A stretch of 64,000 bases of DNA from a gamma proteobacterium endosymbiont of Lamellibrachia anaximandri (GTDB taxonomy: Bacteria; Pseudomonadota; Gammaproteobacteria; Chromatiales; Chromatiaceae), in the NCBI GenBank assembly GCA_016756835.1, contig JAESPE010000007.1, positions 1 to 64,000 on the forward strand, in the 5' to 3' direction. Every line of letters starts with the position of its first letter. Position 1 is the stretch's first letter. The notes beneath the pieces were generated by a model that saw only the letters and a list, made by a program, of their open reading frames with translations, made no database searches and had not been told where the DNA came from. This document shows, piece by piece, positions 1 through 9,395 of the stretch. The position numbers and the translations under genes are program-made.

Positions 1-81
1 GGGACTTGTATCTTTCGACACGCACCCACTGGGTAACACTAACCAATTTCATCCCTTATTGGGAATTCCGAGGCTCCGAGT

Positions 82-1803
82 TTAGCTCGGCACAAGGATC
101 GCCTGGGTAGCTGCGGTTTGAAGCACCCATTCTCCGATGGGTTCGATAAGGCCGCTGACCTCTGCGATGGGGATGAATCGGTTGGGGGAGACCAGCCCCA
201 TACCGGGATGGTTCCACCGTATCAGGGCTTCGACGCCGATGAGTTTGCCGCTGATCAGATCGTATTGCGGCTGGTAGAGCAGAAAGAGCTGATTGAGTTC
301 CAGTGCCCTGCGCAGGCTGATCTCCAAATCAAAAAACTCGAAGGCGGTTTCAGTCAACTTCTGGGTGAAAAAGCGGAAGGTGTTTCGGCCTTGCTCCTTG
401 GCGCTGTACATGGCGGAATCCGCCTGTTTGGTCAATTGGCTGATTTCATCACCGTCATCGGGAAAGATGCTGATGCCTATACTGGCGGAGATCTCCAGGT
501 CATACCCTTTTAGCGGGAAGGGTGCGGAAAAGGTCTTCAACAGGTTTTTTGCGACCTTGGCGGCATCTTCCGCTCGTTGCAGATTTTCGATGACCAAGGT
601 GAACTCATCGCCGCCGATCCGGGCGATCATGTCCTCTTCACGGGCTGTCTGGCGCAGTCTATCCGCAACCTGGAAGAGCAGGTCGTCGCCAACATGGTGT
701 CCCAATGTATCGTTGATGTTTTTGAAGCGATCCAGATCAAGAAAGAAGACGGCACCTCTGCGGTTGACTCGCTTTGAGCGGTGTATCGCCTGTTCCAGCT
801 GTTCGTGAAACAGCGTGCGATTCGGCAGGTGAGTCAAAGGATCATGGGTGGCAATATATTCCAGCTCATCCTGGGAGCGCTTGAGTTCCGATATATCGCT
901 TAGAACCAGGGCGTAGTGAGTTATTCTCTCAATGCTGTCTTTGACTGCGTTGATGCTGAGCCAAAGGTGGTAGGCCAGACCATTGGCGCGGCGGCTCTGT
1001 AATTCCCCGCGCCAGCTGCCCTTGGTGTCTACGATAGACCAGATGATGCGAAGTTTTTCCTCGCTAGCGCTGTTTTTCAGAAAGCGTGGTTCTTGCCCGA
1101 CAGCTTCAGCTTCCAAGTGACCAGTGATATAGGTGAATGCACTGTTGACGAAAATAACCTGGTGGTCCCTATCGAGGATTACCATGCCTTCGGTGACGGC
1201 CTCGAATACCGTGGAGGCAAGCCGCTGGCGAACCTCCGCCTGTTTTCTGTCGGTGATGTCCCTGGCCAGGGTGATCACTGTTTTTTCTCCGTTGAGCCGC
1301 AACTTGGTCGGCGTCATGCGAGCCTCGAACCAGCGTCTGCCTGCCGGTACATCCAGTTCATATTCGAGGATCTGCACCTGCTGCGTATCCAGCGCTTTCT
1401 GCAGCAATGCCATGAAGGCGTCTGCAATCTTTGGGGGGAAGATCTCTTTGGGATGTTTGTTGATGATCTCATTCTCGGGACGGAAGAGTTTATCGTCCCT
1501 CGCCTCTGAGAAGGCCTCATGATAGATGCCCTGTGCATCCTGTAGAAAGAGCAGATCCGGCAGTGCGTTGGCGATCGCTCCCAATCGTGCCTCGGTTGAG
1601 TCTTTGAGTCGCTTATAGAGTTCATGCATCTCATCGGAGGAGATGGTCATGGAGCGCTCGAGGGTATAGCGATCCTGGTCCGACTGCCCATAGGCACGGT
1701 TGATGTGCTGCAGTAATTTACGCCACTGATCCAGGGTGGGGGGGGACTCTGAAGCAGGGTTGAGGCCGATCTTTTTAAGCTGCCGGCGCAACAGGCGGTG
1801 CAT
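82..1803 (-). CDS. PAS-PAS-GGDEF protein with truncated EAL domain
   Basis: Likely a cyclic-di-GMP signalling protein of 573 residues. Two PAS-type sensor domains (about 75-190 and 195-310) precede a complete GGDEF domain (about 315-480) with the active-site motif GGDEF at 397-401 and an RxxD inhibitory site (REED) five residues before it, so diguanylate cyclase activity is plausible. An EAL domain begins (EAL at 525-527, in VEALIRWNHP) but is recognisable only to about residue 567 and stops at 573, roughly a third of its normal length; most phosphodiesterase residues are missing. No other frame over the next 80 bases restores EAL sequence, so this is a disruption and not a single frameshift. 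Its ATG overlaps the stop of the upstream FIST gene by one base (TAATG), which implies coupled translation and a shared signal pathway. Confidence 0.85.
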   Translation of the reverse strand: MHRLLRRQLKKIGLNPASESPPTLDQWRKLLQHINRAYGQSDQDRYTLERSMTISSDEMHELYKRLKDSTEARLGAIANALPDLLFLQDAQGIYHEAFSEARDDKLFRPENEIINKHPKEIFPPKIADAFMALLQKALDTQQVQILEYELDVPAGRRWFEARMTPTKLRLNGEKTVITLARDITDRKQAEVRQRLASTVFEAVTEGMVILDRDHQVIFVNSAFTYITGHLEAEAVGQEPRFLKNSASEEKLRIIWSIVDTKGSWRGELQSRRANGLAYHLWLSINAVKDSIERITHYALVLSDISELKRSQDELEYIATHDPLTHLPNRTLFHEQLEQAIHRSKRVNRRGAVFFLDLDRFKNINDTLGHHVGDDLLFQVADRLRQTAREEDMIARIGGDEFTLVIENLQRAEDAAKVAKNLLKTFSAPFPLKGYDLEISASIGISIFPDDGDEISQLTKQADSAMYSAKEQGRNTFRFFTQKLTETAFEFFDLEISLRRALELNQLFLLYQPQYDLISGKLIGVEALIRWNHPGMGLVSPNRFIPIAEVSGLIEPIGEWVLQTAATQAILVPS

Positions 1804-2945
1804 TATTCATCTTCCCAGATCAGGGTCAGGGTCATGGTTTGATTGTGCAGGTCGCAGCGTCCGCTGCTCAAAGGGGAGAGTTCGCCGTAGGAGTAGAAAC
1901 CGATCTGCCTGGTCTCTCCGGGCAATCCCTCCAGGGTTGCCTCTATCTCCTCTTCGGTGCGCTCGCCGAGCACCAGCCTGCGTCCCACACAGCTGATGGC
2001 GATGCAGAGGACCGGGCCTCCGTGATAACGGCTGAGGTTGATCTCTTCGACGGCTGTGGCTGCGCCGTCGATCAGGCGGTCGAAATTGGCGCGCATGAGG
2101 CGGACGAAGCTGCCCTGTGGAATATCACCGGCGAAGGTGATCGACTGTTCGGTCTCGTCGACAGCCAGGATAGTGCGCACCTTGGGATCGTCTGTGCTCT
2201 CCTGGTCTCGCATGGAGAGTGGAAACAACAATCCAGTGGCCGGCAGACCGGAGGCACGCTCTCCAAGATAACGCTTGTAGATATCAAGTGCGGGTTGCCC
2301 GTCCAGTTCGTAGAGTATGTTGTCGACTGAACGGGTAACCTCCCGTTCATGACCCAGCAGATCCCATCCCCCTTTCGAGCCGTACCCGATGGAAATCTTG
2401 GAACCGTACAGGCCCAAAGCACAGATCAGGTTGGTGCTGCGAAGCCCATCATGCCAGACCCAGGTTCGCTCGAACCGGTCGTCGTCCCCAGCCAGACCGC
2501 CGGTGACGGTGATGTGCTTCGGCAGTGCGCTATTGATACCTTCGATCAGCTGGCTGCCGTTGACGCCGAGGCCTTCGGATAATATCAGTATGCCCTGAAG
2601 ATCGTTGTCCAACAGCTCGGATGAGATTTGATGTCCCACGCGAGAGGAATCGTCGGTTTGTGCCAGCTCGGTGCAGGCAACCCTGAGGCGGGTCTCCCGA
2701 AAACGGAGTACTGCCACTACCAGACAGTCGAGGGAGAGTTCATCCCCGAATATCTCTCCGGCAGATGAGCAGCCGAGTATGACGCCTTGGGTGAAGTGCC
2801 CCTCCAGCCACGATACGGCGTCTTCGATGAGCGAATAATCGGGTGCCCCGAAAAATAGCACGAGGGTATTCGGGGAGTCGAGATTGTGGTCAGGTTCCCT
2901 GTCCCAGCCGTTGCCGGGAGTGAAACGGTAGGTTTCAAGTTCCAT
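1803..2945 (-). CDS. FIST domain sensory protein
   Basis: A soluble 380-residue protein with the FIST N and FIST C arrangement: the N-terminal half carries the VILGCSSAGEIFGDE stretch and the C-terminal half ends with the QIGFYSYGELSP motif typical of FIST_C. FIST proteins are thought to sense small ligands such as amino acids and usually lie next to signalling enzymes; here the next gene is a GGDEF protein that overlaps by one base. An upstream in-frame ATG at 3017 exists, but the ATG at 2945 fits the start of the conserved domain better and is chosen. No membrane segment is seen. The ligand is unknown. Confidence 0.85.
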   Translation of the reverse strand: MELETYRFTPGNGWDREPDHNLDSPNTLVLFFGAPDYSLIEDAVSWLEGHFTQGVILGCSSAGEIFGDELSLDCLVVAVLRFRETRLRVACTELAQTDDSSRVGHQISSELLDNDLQGILILSEGLGVNGSQLIEGINSALPKHITVTGGLAGDDDRFERTWVWHDGLRSTNLICALGLYGSKISIGYGSKGGWDLLGHEREVTRSVDNILYELDGQPALDIYKRYLGERASGLPATGLLFPLSMRDQESTDDPKVRTILAVDETEQSITFAGDIPQGSFVRLMRANFDRLIDGAATAVEEINLSRYHGGPVLCIAISCVGRRLVLGERTEEEIEATLEGLPGETRQIGFYSYGELSPLSSGRCDLHNQTMTLTLIWEDE

Positions 2946-3081
2946 GGTGCAAGCCCAGATTAGACATAGATTGTTGAACAAGGGTACAACTTTTATCGGC
3001 TCAAATCGCCGAAACATTAGGGCTTTCGTTCTCGTGCCGAATTCGTGTCGGCGATCAAGGTGTACCCGGAAAGATTATGGG

Positions 3082-3684
3082 CTATTTTTTTAGTTTTATC
3101 ACCAGTGTGCTGATACGGTTCTCTTTGGCCAGTTTGAGTGCTCCATTAAGCCGCTGATGGCTGTTGTAGGGGCCGCTGCGAACCCGGTGGTAGGTGTCCC
3201 GGTTATTGATGCTGACCTTTTGGATCTCCGTCTCGATGCCGATCAAGGCGAGCCTCGCCTTCATGCGGTCGGCGTCTGCATGTTTACGGAACGAGCCCAT
3301 CTGCAGGATGTAGGAGACTCCCTGTATCGCAGCCGGCTTCTTGTTGGGTCGGGCCGGAGTGACGGGTTTTGCAGGCACCTCGATTTCGATGATCTCATCC
3401 TCCGGGATCACCACTTCCATTTCCGGCAGGATGGTATAGAAATCAAAACGTGGTTTAGGCACCTCTTGCTGTTCCGGTTCGGTCTGCCTGGGTTGCGTTG
3501 CCGTGGGTTTTGGCGGTGTAACCCCGGGGATGTGTCCCTCTGCCAGATCCTGGCCCAGCTTCAGCCATACCAGGCCCATGATGAATGCCCCGACGATGAA
3601 TCCGGAAAAAAACCAGAGGCTGCAGCTGCCACTCTGTTTTTTGTTTTTGCGTTTTGGGGCGGCACGCCGCTTGTAGTCGACCAT
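3082..3684 (-). CDS. SPOR domain membrane protein
   Basis: A 200-residue protein with a basic cytoplasmic start, one membrane helix (about residues 24-46), a proline-rich periplasmic linker and a C-terminal SPOR domain (about 122-199, beginning YILQMGSFRKHADA). SPOR domains bind glycan strands stripped of stem peptides at the division site, so the protein probably acts in septal peptidoglycan, as FtsN does. It starts three bases after the argS stop, the gene order found in many gammaproteobacteria. It is shorter than typical FtsN and could be a different SPOR protein. Confidence 0.85.
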   Translation of the reverse strand: MVDYKRRAAPKRKNKKQSGSCSLWFFSGFIVGAFIMGLVWLKLGQDLAEGHIPGVTPPKPTATQPRQTEPEQQEVPKPRFDFYTILPEMEVVIPEDEIIEIEVPAKPVTPARPNKKPAAIQGVSYILQMGSFRKHADADRMKARLALIGIETEIQKVSINNRDTYHRVRSGPYNSHQRLNGALKLAKENRISTLVIKLKK

Positions 3685-3687
3685 GGG

Positions 3688-5448
3688 TTACATGCTCTCC
3701 GGGGCGGAGACACCGAGCAGCTGCAGGCCATTGCGCAGTGCTTGGCGAGTGGCCAGGATCAGTTTCAAACGGGCGTCACGCAGGGCAGTATCATCAATCA
3801 GGAATTTGTGTGCGTTGTAGTAGGTGTGAAAATCGTTGGCAAGATCGCGCACATAGTGAGTGAGTTGATGTGGTTCCTCGTGGGTGGCGGCGGTTTCCAC
3901 CACTTCAGGGTACTTGGCCAGGGTGACCAGCAGTGCCTGTTCGTGGGGCTCGGTGAGATGCTCCAGGTTCTCCGTGCCGCTGCTGGGCTGAACGTCGATC
4001 CCCTTGTCTGCGGCTTGGCGTAATACGCTGCAGATGCGCGCGTGGGCATACTGCACATAGTAGACCGGGTTGTCGCTGGACTGGGATTTTGCCAGATCCA
4101 GATCGAAGTCGAGATGCTGTTCACACTTGCGCATCACGTAGAAAAAGCGTGCGGCATCGGCCCCCACCTCTTTGCGCAATTCCCGCAGGGTGACGAAGGA
4201 GCCTGAGCGGGTCGACATAGGTACCTTCTCTCCGTTCCGGAAGAGGATGGCGAACTGCACCAACAGCACGTCGAGCTTGCTGTCGTCATCGCCCAGGGCT
4301 TTCAGCGCGGCACGCACACGGGGCACATAACCGTGATGGTCCGCGCCCCAGATATCGATCACCCGGTCGAAGCCGCGTTCCAGCTTGTCCATGTGATAGG
4401 CGATGTCGGAGGCAAAATAGGTGGTCTGGCCGTTGTCACGCACTACCACCCGGTCCTTCTCGTCGCCAAAGGCGGTGGAGCGAAACCAGAGGGCGCCGCC
4501 ATCTTCGTAGACGTGGTCCGACTTGCGCAGGCGCTCGATCATCTTGTTGACCGCGCCGCTCTCCATCAGGGTGCGTTCCGAGTACCACTCCTCAAAGTCG
4601 ACGCCGAACAGAGAGAGGTCGTCTCGGATGTCATCGAGAATGGTATTGAGCCCAAGCTCGAACACGAACCGGTAGCGATTATCGCCGAGCAGCTCCTTGG
4701 CGCGTTGGATCAGGGCGTCGATGTGTTTTTCCTTGTCGCCACCCTCCGGCTCGTCGGCAGGAATGTTGTCGAAGAGCTCCTCCGTGCTGTGGCGATAGCT
4801 GTCGCCGTGATCCCGGTGCAGGGTGGCGGCGATGTCCCAGACATAGTCGCCCTTGTAGCCGTTGGCCGGGAAGGTCAGTGTCTCGTCGCACAGCTCCAGA
4901 TAGCGCAGCCAAACCGAGGTGCCGAGGATGTCCATCTGCCGTCCGGCATCATTGACGTAATATTCGCGATGCACCTCGTAGCCCACGGCCTCAAGCAGGT
5001 CGGCCACGGCGGAGCCGTAGGCCGCGCCACGTCCATGTCCCACGTGAAGCGGGCCGGTGGGGTTGGCGGAGACGAACTCCACCTGCACCCGTTTGCCTGT
5101 GCCTAAATTGCTGCGGCCGAATGCGGAACCCTGTTCCATGATCGCAGGTATCAGCTGATGATAGGCAGCTGGCGCCAGGTAGAAGTTGATGAAGCCGGGG
5201 CCGGCGATCTCGGTGCGTTCCACCTGACCGGAATCCGGCAGTGCGGCAACCAGTTTCTCCGCCAGATCCCGGGGTTTGCAACGGGCAATTTTTGCCAACA
5301 CCATCGCCACATTGGTGGCAAAGTCTCCGTGCTTGCTGTCGCGGGTACGGTTGATATTAGGAACGGGGATGGCGTCGGCGGGGATAACGCCTTCGTCGGC
5401 AAGGCGCTCAAGCGCCCCGGTAACCAGAGCCTGGATCTGAGTCTTCAT
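3688..5448 (-). CDS. argS: Arginine-tRNA ligase
   Basis: Class I aminoacyl-tRNA synthetase that charges tRNA-Arg in the cytoplasm; 586 residues, the usual length. Visible are the N-terminal Add1 domain, the HIGH-type motif as HVGH in [13 protein letters not shown], the ArgRS form of the KMSKS loop (MSTRSG) and the C-terminal anticodon-binding DALR domain. It lies upstream of the SPOR gene with three bases between them. In many gammaproteobacteria priA precedes argS; here priA lies 10 kb away on the same strand with accessory genes between. Confidence 0.97.
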   Translation of the reverse strand: MKTQIQALVTGALERLADEGVIPADAIPVPNINRTRDSKHGDFATNVAMVLAKIARCKPRDLAEKLVAALPDSGQVERTEIAGPGFINFYLAPAAYHQLIPAIMEQGSAFGRSNLGTGKRVQVEFVSANPTGPLHVGHGRGAAYGSAVADLLEAVGYEVHREYYVNDAGRQMDILGTSVWLRYLELCDETLTFPANGYKGDYVWDIAATLHRDHGDSYRHSTEELFDNIPADEPEGGDKEKHIDALIQRAKELLGDNRYRFVFELGLNTILDDIRDDLSLFGVDFEEWYSERTLMESGAVNKMIERLRKSDHVYEDGGALWFRSTAFGDEKDRVVVRDNGQTTYFASDIAYHMDKLERGFDRVIDIWGADHHGYVPRVRAALKALGDDDSKLDVLLVQFAILFRNGEKVPMSTRSGSFVTLRELRKEVGADAARFFYVMRKCEQHLDFDLDLAKSQSSDNPVYYVQYAHARICSVLRQAADKGIDVQPSSGTENLEHLTEPHEQALLVTLAKYPEVVETAATHEEPHQLTHYVRDLANDFHTYYNAHKFLIDDTALRDARLKLILATRQALRNGLQLLGVSAPESM

Positions 5449-5558
5449 CGTTTTTGTTCGGTTTTGGACTGCGGAAAACAGGTAAGAATAGCAGGAATGG
5501 GGGAATCAGTCTGCGCCGGTGCGGGCCTTTGGGGTTCGGTAATATATTTAAATTGCGC

Positions 5559-5588
5559 GCCGGTTCCGCTACGCTTGAACCGGTCTAC
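5559..5588 (-). repeat. REP palindrome, class B
   Basis: Read on the minus strand this is a 30-base unit: head GTAG (here variant, GTAGACC), an eight-base arm close to GCCGGTTC, loop AAGCGTAGCG and arm GAACCGGC. It lies between argS and the RAYT gene and faces the class A units that follow, giving an inverted pair around the transposase start region. Confidence 0.8.
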
Positions 5589-5635
5589 AGTGTTTTGCCA
5601 CAACCAAGGATGGTTAGCTATGATTCCTCACCTAT

Positions 5636-5734
5636 GTAGGCCCGATCAAGCGCAGCGGATCGGGCAAAGCCCTCTCAAGCGCAGCGGATCGGGCAAAGCC
5701 CTCTCAAGCGCAGCGGATCGGGCAAAGCCCTCTC
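5636..5734 (+). repeat. REP class A followed by a 29-base tandem triplication
   Basis: A full class A unit (GTAG head, arms GCCCGATC and GATCGGGC) begins at 5636. From 5648 a 29-base unit (loop, right arm and AAAGCCCTCTC) is repeated three times without change (5648-5676, 5677-5705, 5706-5734). The last copy ends five bases before the ATG of the RAYT gene. The second and third copies have an imperfect left arm and no GTAG head. Confidence 0.9.
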
Positions 5735-5739
5735 AACTC

Positions 5740-6234
5740 ATGAGCAACTACCGCCGATGCTACCAAGACGGTGGTTGTTATTTCTTTACTGTCGTAACCC
5801 ACCATCGCCAGCCGCTGTTGGCCAGCCCGAAAATCATCGACAGACTGCGTCAGGGTTTTCGCCATATCAGGCAAAAGCATCCCTTCGAGATAGACGCCAT
5901 TGTTGTCCTGCCGGATCACCTGCACAGTATTTGGCGTTTACCGGAAAATGACAGGAATTTTTCGACCCGCTGGCGGTTGCTCAAATATTATGTCTCCACT
6001 GCGGATGATCGAAAAATATGGCAGCCCCGTTTCTGGGAGCATCTGATTCGTGATGAACAGGACTGGCAGCGGCATATGGACTACATCCACTACAACCCGG
6101 TGAAGCATGGTTTGGTAAACATGCCGGCAGATTGGGAATTCAGCTCATTTCATCGTGCATTGAGGCAGGGGTTCTATCTTGCTGAATGGGGGGCGGTGGA
6201 GCCGGATTCCATTGTGGATATGGTGTTGGAGTAA
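5740..6234 (+). CDS. REP-associated tyrosine transposase (RAYT)
   Basis: A 164-residue HUH-family single-strand nuclease of the IS200-like REP-associated group. Visible are the HUH motif as HLH at 60-62 (in VLPDHLHSIW) and the catalytic tyrosine, probably Y115, in DYIHYNPVKHG. RAYTs cut and rejoin REP DNA and are thought to have spread these palindromes; they are normally single-copy and not flanked by terminal repeats like true insertion sequences. GTAG-headed repeats lie directly upstream (5559-5588, 5636-5734) and downstream (6241-6326), as expected for its own substrate. The ATG at 5740 is chosen because the family homology starts there; the open frame extends upstream through the repeats. 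No good ribosome-binding site is seen. Confidence 0.92.
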   Translation: MSNYRRCYQDGGCYFFTVVTHHRQPLLASPKIIDRLRQGFRHIRQKHPFEIDAIVVLPDHLHSIWRLPENDRNFSTRWRLLKYYVSTADDRKIWQPRFWEHLIRDEQDWQRHMDYIHYNPVKHGLVNMPADWEFSSFHRALRQGFYLAEWGAVEPDSIVDMVLE

Positions 6235-6240
6235 GGTGTT

Positions 6241-6326
6241 GCCGGTTCCGCTGCGCTTGAACCGGCCTACATGTGCGGTATGTGCAGCGTCGATTTGTAG
6301 GCCCGATCAAGCGCAGTGGATCGGGC
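6241..6326. repeat. Inverted REP pair (class B then class A)
   Basis: A class B unit reads on the minus strand at 6241-6270 and a class A unit on the plus strand at 6297-6326, with a 26-base spacer. Both carry the GTAG head at their outer or inner foot as expected. The class A loop has one change (AAGCGCAGTG). The pair sits between the convergent 3' ends of the RAYT gene and the NACHT pseudogene. Confidence 0.9.
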
Positions 6327-6336
6327 GATACGGCGG

Positions 6337-9300
6337 TTATTGCAGCAAAAATTGATCGATTGCTGCGATAAGCGGCGCTTCAGCCGCTTTCAGGCCGCAT
6401 GGCCGTTCAGGTTCATCTTCAGGCCAGTCTGCCAATAGCGCATCAAGCGCACTAAGGGGTGACCAGCTACACGTTTCCAGTTGGGTCAGGTCATTGCGTA
6501 ACAACTTTTCGTCTGCCGCCGCAAGCTTCCCCTGAAAGGTGAATTGCAGGATCTTATCGGCATCCTGTAACCAGGCCCGTAGATTCTCCCAGTTTTCACG
6601 CCTTTGCCGCGACAGCATCCGGCCATCTTTATCAAACAACCCCAGTTCGGCGGGCAAGGGTTCACCCTTCCGCTCTCCCCGTCGCTTTGCAATGGCAGGC
6701 TCTCCTGCCTGCTCCTCGAACCAGTCCCATGCGGCGTAGCGCAGGCCGAAAAGAGAGAGGGCAATAAGCAGAGGATCCAACACGGATTCGTGGCTTTTTG
6801 GAGTTATTTTTTTCGTCAATGACTGAAGTCGTTGACGCAGCATATTGCCCAGGCGATCATCTTTTGAAAGTAGTTCCGACAGCGACCACTCATCGAATGC
6901 CCTGCTCGAAGCCATGGACTCAACCAGCAACTGTGCCTGATAGAGTTGCAGGCTGAGGCGGGTGCGGGGCGGCAATTCTTCGGCAGTGTGAATGGCAAGC
7001 AGGACAGGGGGTTGGAAGAACAGATCCCAAAAGACAAGCTCTGGGTCGATGGCTTCACCCTGCAGCAGCCAGAGGTCGGGCGGCAAACGCTCGGCGACCG
7101 CAAGCCAGAGGGGTCCCTGGTCGGGCACCAGGGCATCCAGCGCTAATGCGGTGTTAGTGATCGAGATCAAGTATCCCCCATGGCTATCTTCTCGTACTCG
7201 AGTTGAGAATAATGTCTTATTCGGATCACGCTGGTTCAGCCAGCCAGCCATGACCTCGAGCAGTTCCGGCTCATCCACGGGTCTGCGATCCGGTGTTTCT
7301 GTGTTGGGTGTTAGCCAGTCGCTATGGATAATGAGGGTGAGCAGACTGTAGCTGTGGGCCTCTTTAAGGTCTTGAGAAACATCCCAGCTCTCATCGTCTT
7401 GCGGATTGGCCCAGCGTTGTTCGCCAAGTTCTTGCAGTCGCTCTTGGGCAGTGATATTGAACCCGTTGACAGGTCGGCAGATATGTTGCCAGAGTTCTTC
7501 ATCGTCCCTTGTTTTCAGGAGTTCCATGAACTGCTGTTTTCCGGCTGCGGCCAGCTCCGTGCGTTGTTGGAGTAGTTCGGCCAATTTAAGCGTCGGGTGG
7601 AGCAGGGCCAGCCCGAAGGCGTAACCGAGCCAGGCCTCCCGTCTGTTGCGCCAGGGCAGTTCGTCGCCGATATAGGCCTTGTAGAAGAAGCTGGCGTCTG
7701 TGGTGCGGGTGGGGTCGAGCAGGCAGAAGAGTTCAAGGTGGCCCCGTTTCTGAGTCTGTTCAGCATAAAGCACCATCAACAGCAGGGCGACTTCGTCCCA
7801 GCCGGGTTGGCCGAGATTGGCAAAGAGTTCCTTTTTCAACTGATCCGTGAATTTCAAGATCCCCTTGGCCCCAGCCAGGCCCAGGAGGTGCTCGGCGCAG
7901 AGAAATTCCTGGAAGCTGAGGTGGGCGAACTGGATCTTTCCCTCGGCGGGTTCAACCAGCAGTCCCGCCGGATGCAGATAGTAGTCGAGCAGAACTCCGG
8001 CTTGATCGGGGTCTATGGATACAAAATCATCACCATCGAGTAGCTGCTCGATGGTTTCCACCATCTCCTCTCTTGACCAGACGATGCGGCGGTCTTCCGT
8101 CTCCTTTTCTTTGTGCTCATCAGAGCGCTGCTGGCTGCGCCAGGCAAGATGCCCCAATGCGAGCCGCAGTTCATCTTCCGGCCAGTGGGGCACGTCGCCG
8201 CCAGAGAGGGTGTAACGGCGTCTTCGGTTGCTCTCCTGGCGAACCAGGTAGAGTTCGATGATGGCGCCGTAGAGATCGGCGCGGCCCTCGGGCATGCGGG
8301 TGCGGGAGACATGCACCGAGACATCATGGTCAGGAAGATGGGGCGGCGGGCGAGGGTACGCAGATAGGGACGTTTCTCCAGGGCTTGCTGAAAACGCGCC
8401 AGTCCCTCCTCCATCTGGCGCTTCCACTCGTTGCGCAGTTGATACCAGGTCTCGATGAACTGAAGGATCTGGGGTCCGGCGAAGGGTTGCAGATAGCGCA
8501 GTTGCAACTGTTTTTCGCCAATTGCTGTTCCAGCTTTCCATTCAGCTCTTGGGACATTATCAAGGCCTTACCCATAGAGTCGATAACTTCCTCTTTCCAA
8601 AGACCATACACCAGGCCGCCGAGAAGAAAGGCGAGGCTTGAGATTGTTGTGGTCTGTTCTGTAGTCTTGGTCTTGGCGTCGGCAGCAAACGCCGGAAACT
8701 TGCTGAAATCGAGCCCCTGAAAGCCGTTTGGACGCCCGGTGACCCCGGTGTACGGCCTCAGCGGCAAATACAAGCACCTTCTCTCTCAATGCGTTGCTGC
8801 CGAGTTCATCGAGTCCGTCAAAGAGATAAAGCAGGGGGATGTTGTCGCCATCTGGGTTGATGCTCTGTTGCAGTCGCAGCTTGTCCAGCGGGTGATCTTT
8901 GTGGGCGGCTTCATCCGCCTCCCGCTCAAGCCAGGCCGCCACCAGTTGATCGAGGGTCTCAACGGCCTCGATTTCGGGAAGTTCTCTCAGGATAAGTGGG
9001 ATCGGCAGGATGCCTTGGTTGCTCACCAGTCTCTCCCGCAGGCGACTGAGGCCTTGGCCGCAGAGCTCTATAATCAGCGCCTTGATCAGGGTGGTTTTAC
9101 CGCTGCCCGGGCGGCCGGAGAGCGCCAGAAAGGGGTGTTCTACAATGCAATCCCAGGCATCCTGGCCAATGGCTCTCTCTTCATGCAGTGGCGTCTCCTG
9201 GTCCATCTTCTCATCGTCGGTATCCTCATCCGATAGATAGATTGGGACAAAGATATCCCGCAGGCTGACCGGTGGAGGATCGTCTTCGAACTCAAAGATG

Positions 9301-9395
9301 TCGAGGGCATCGTAGCGGCGCAGCAGCCAGCGAGTATAGTCGCCCCGTGCGCTGATTCTGGCGTTGTTTTCCAGGACGTCGTTCGATTTGCTCAT
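6337..9395 (-). pseudogene. NACHT family NTPase, three frameshifts
   Basis: Joined across frames this encodes about 1000 residues of a STAND-type NACHT NTPase. The first piece (9395 to about 8735) has Walker A GRPGSGKTT at 94-102 and Walker B LLYLFDGLDE. The frame changes near 8735, near 8511-8515 (in a run of five A on the coding strand) and near 8330. The last piece (to 6337) holds the helical part with FAHLSFQEFLCAEHL, a NACHT hallmark, and about 450 residues of unrecognised C-terminal region, possibly a sensor. Between the NTPase core and the winged-helix part is an unusual stretch of about 60 residues with one hydrophobic segment. The ATG overlaps the KAP stop (ATGA). Bacterial NACHT proteins include phage-defence proteins; that role here is inference. 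Sequencing error cannot be ruled out as the cause of the frameshifts. Confidence 0.8.

Noticed and set aside
3157-4023. Plus-strand open frame opposite the SPOR gene and the end of argS
   Set aside because: It lies antisense to two well-supported genes and shows no domain or signal.
5636-5734. CRISPR array
   Set aside because: The three copies follow each other without unique spacers and are part of a REP unit; no cas genes are present.
8505-8520. Programmed -1 frameshift in the NACHT gene at an A-rich site
   Set aside because: The frame phase gives G AAA AAC, not the X XXY YYZ pattern, and two further shifts in the same gene need other causes.
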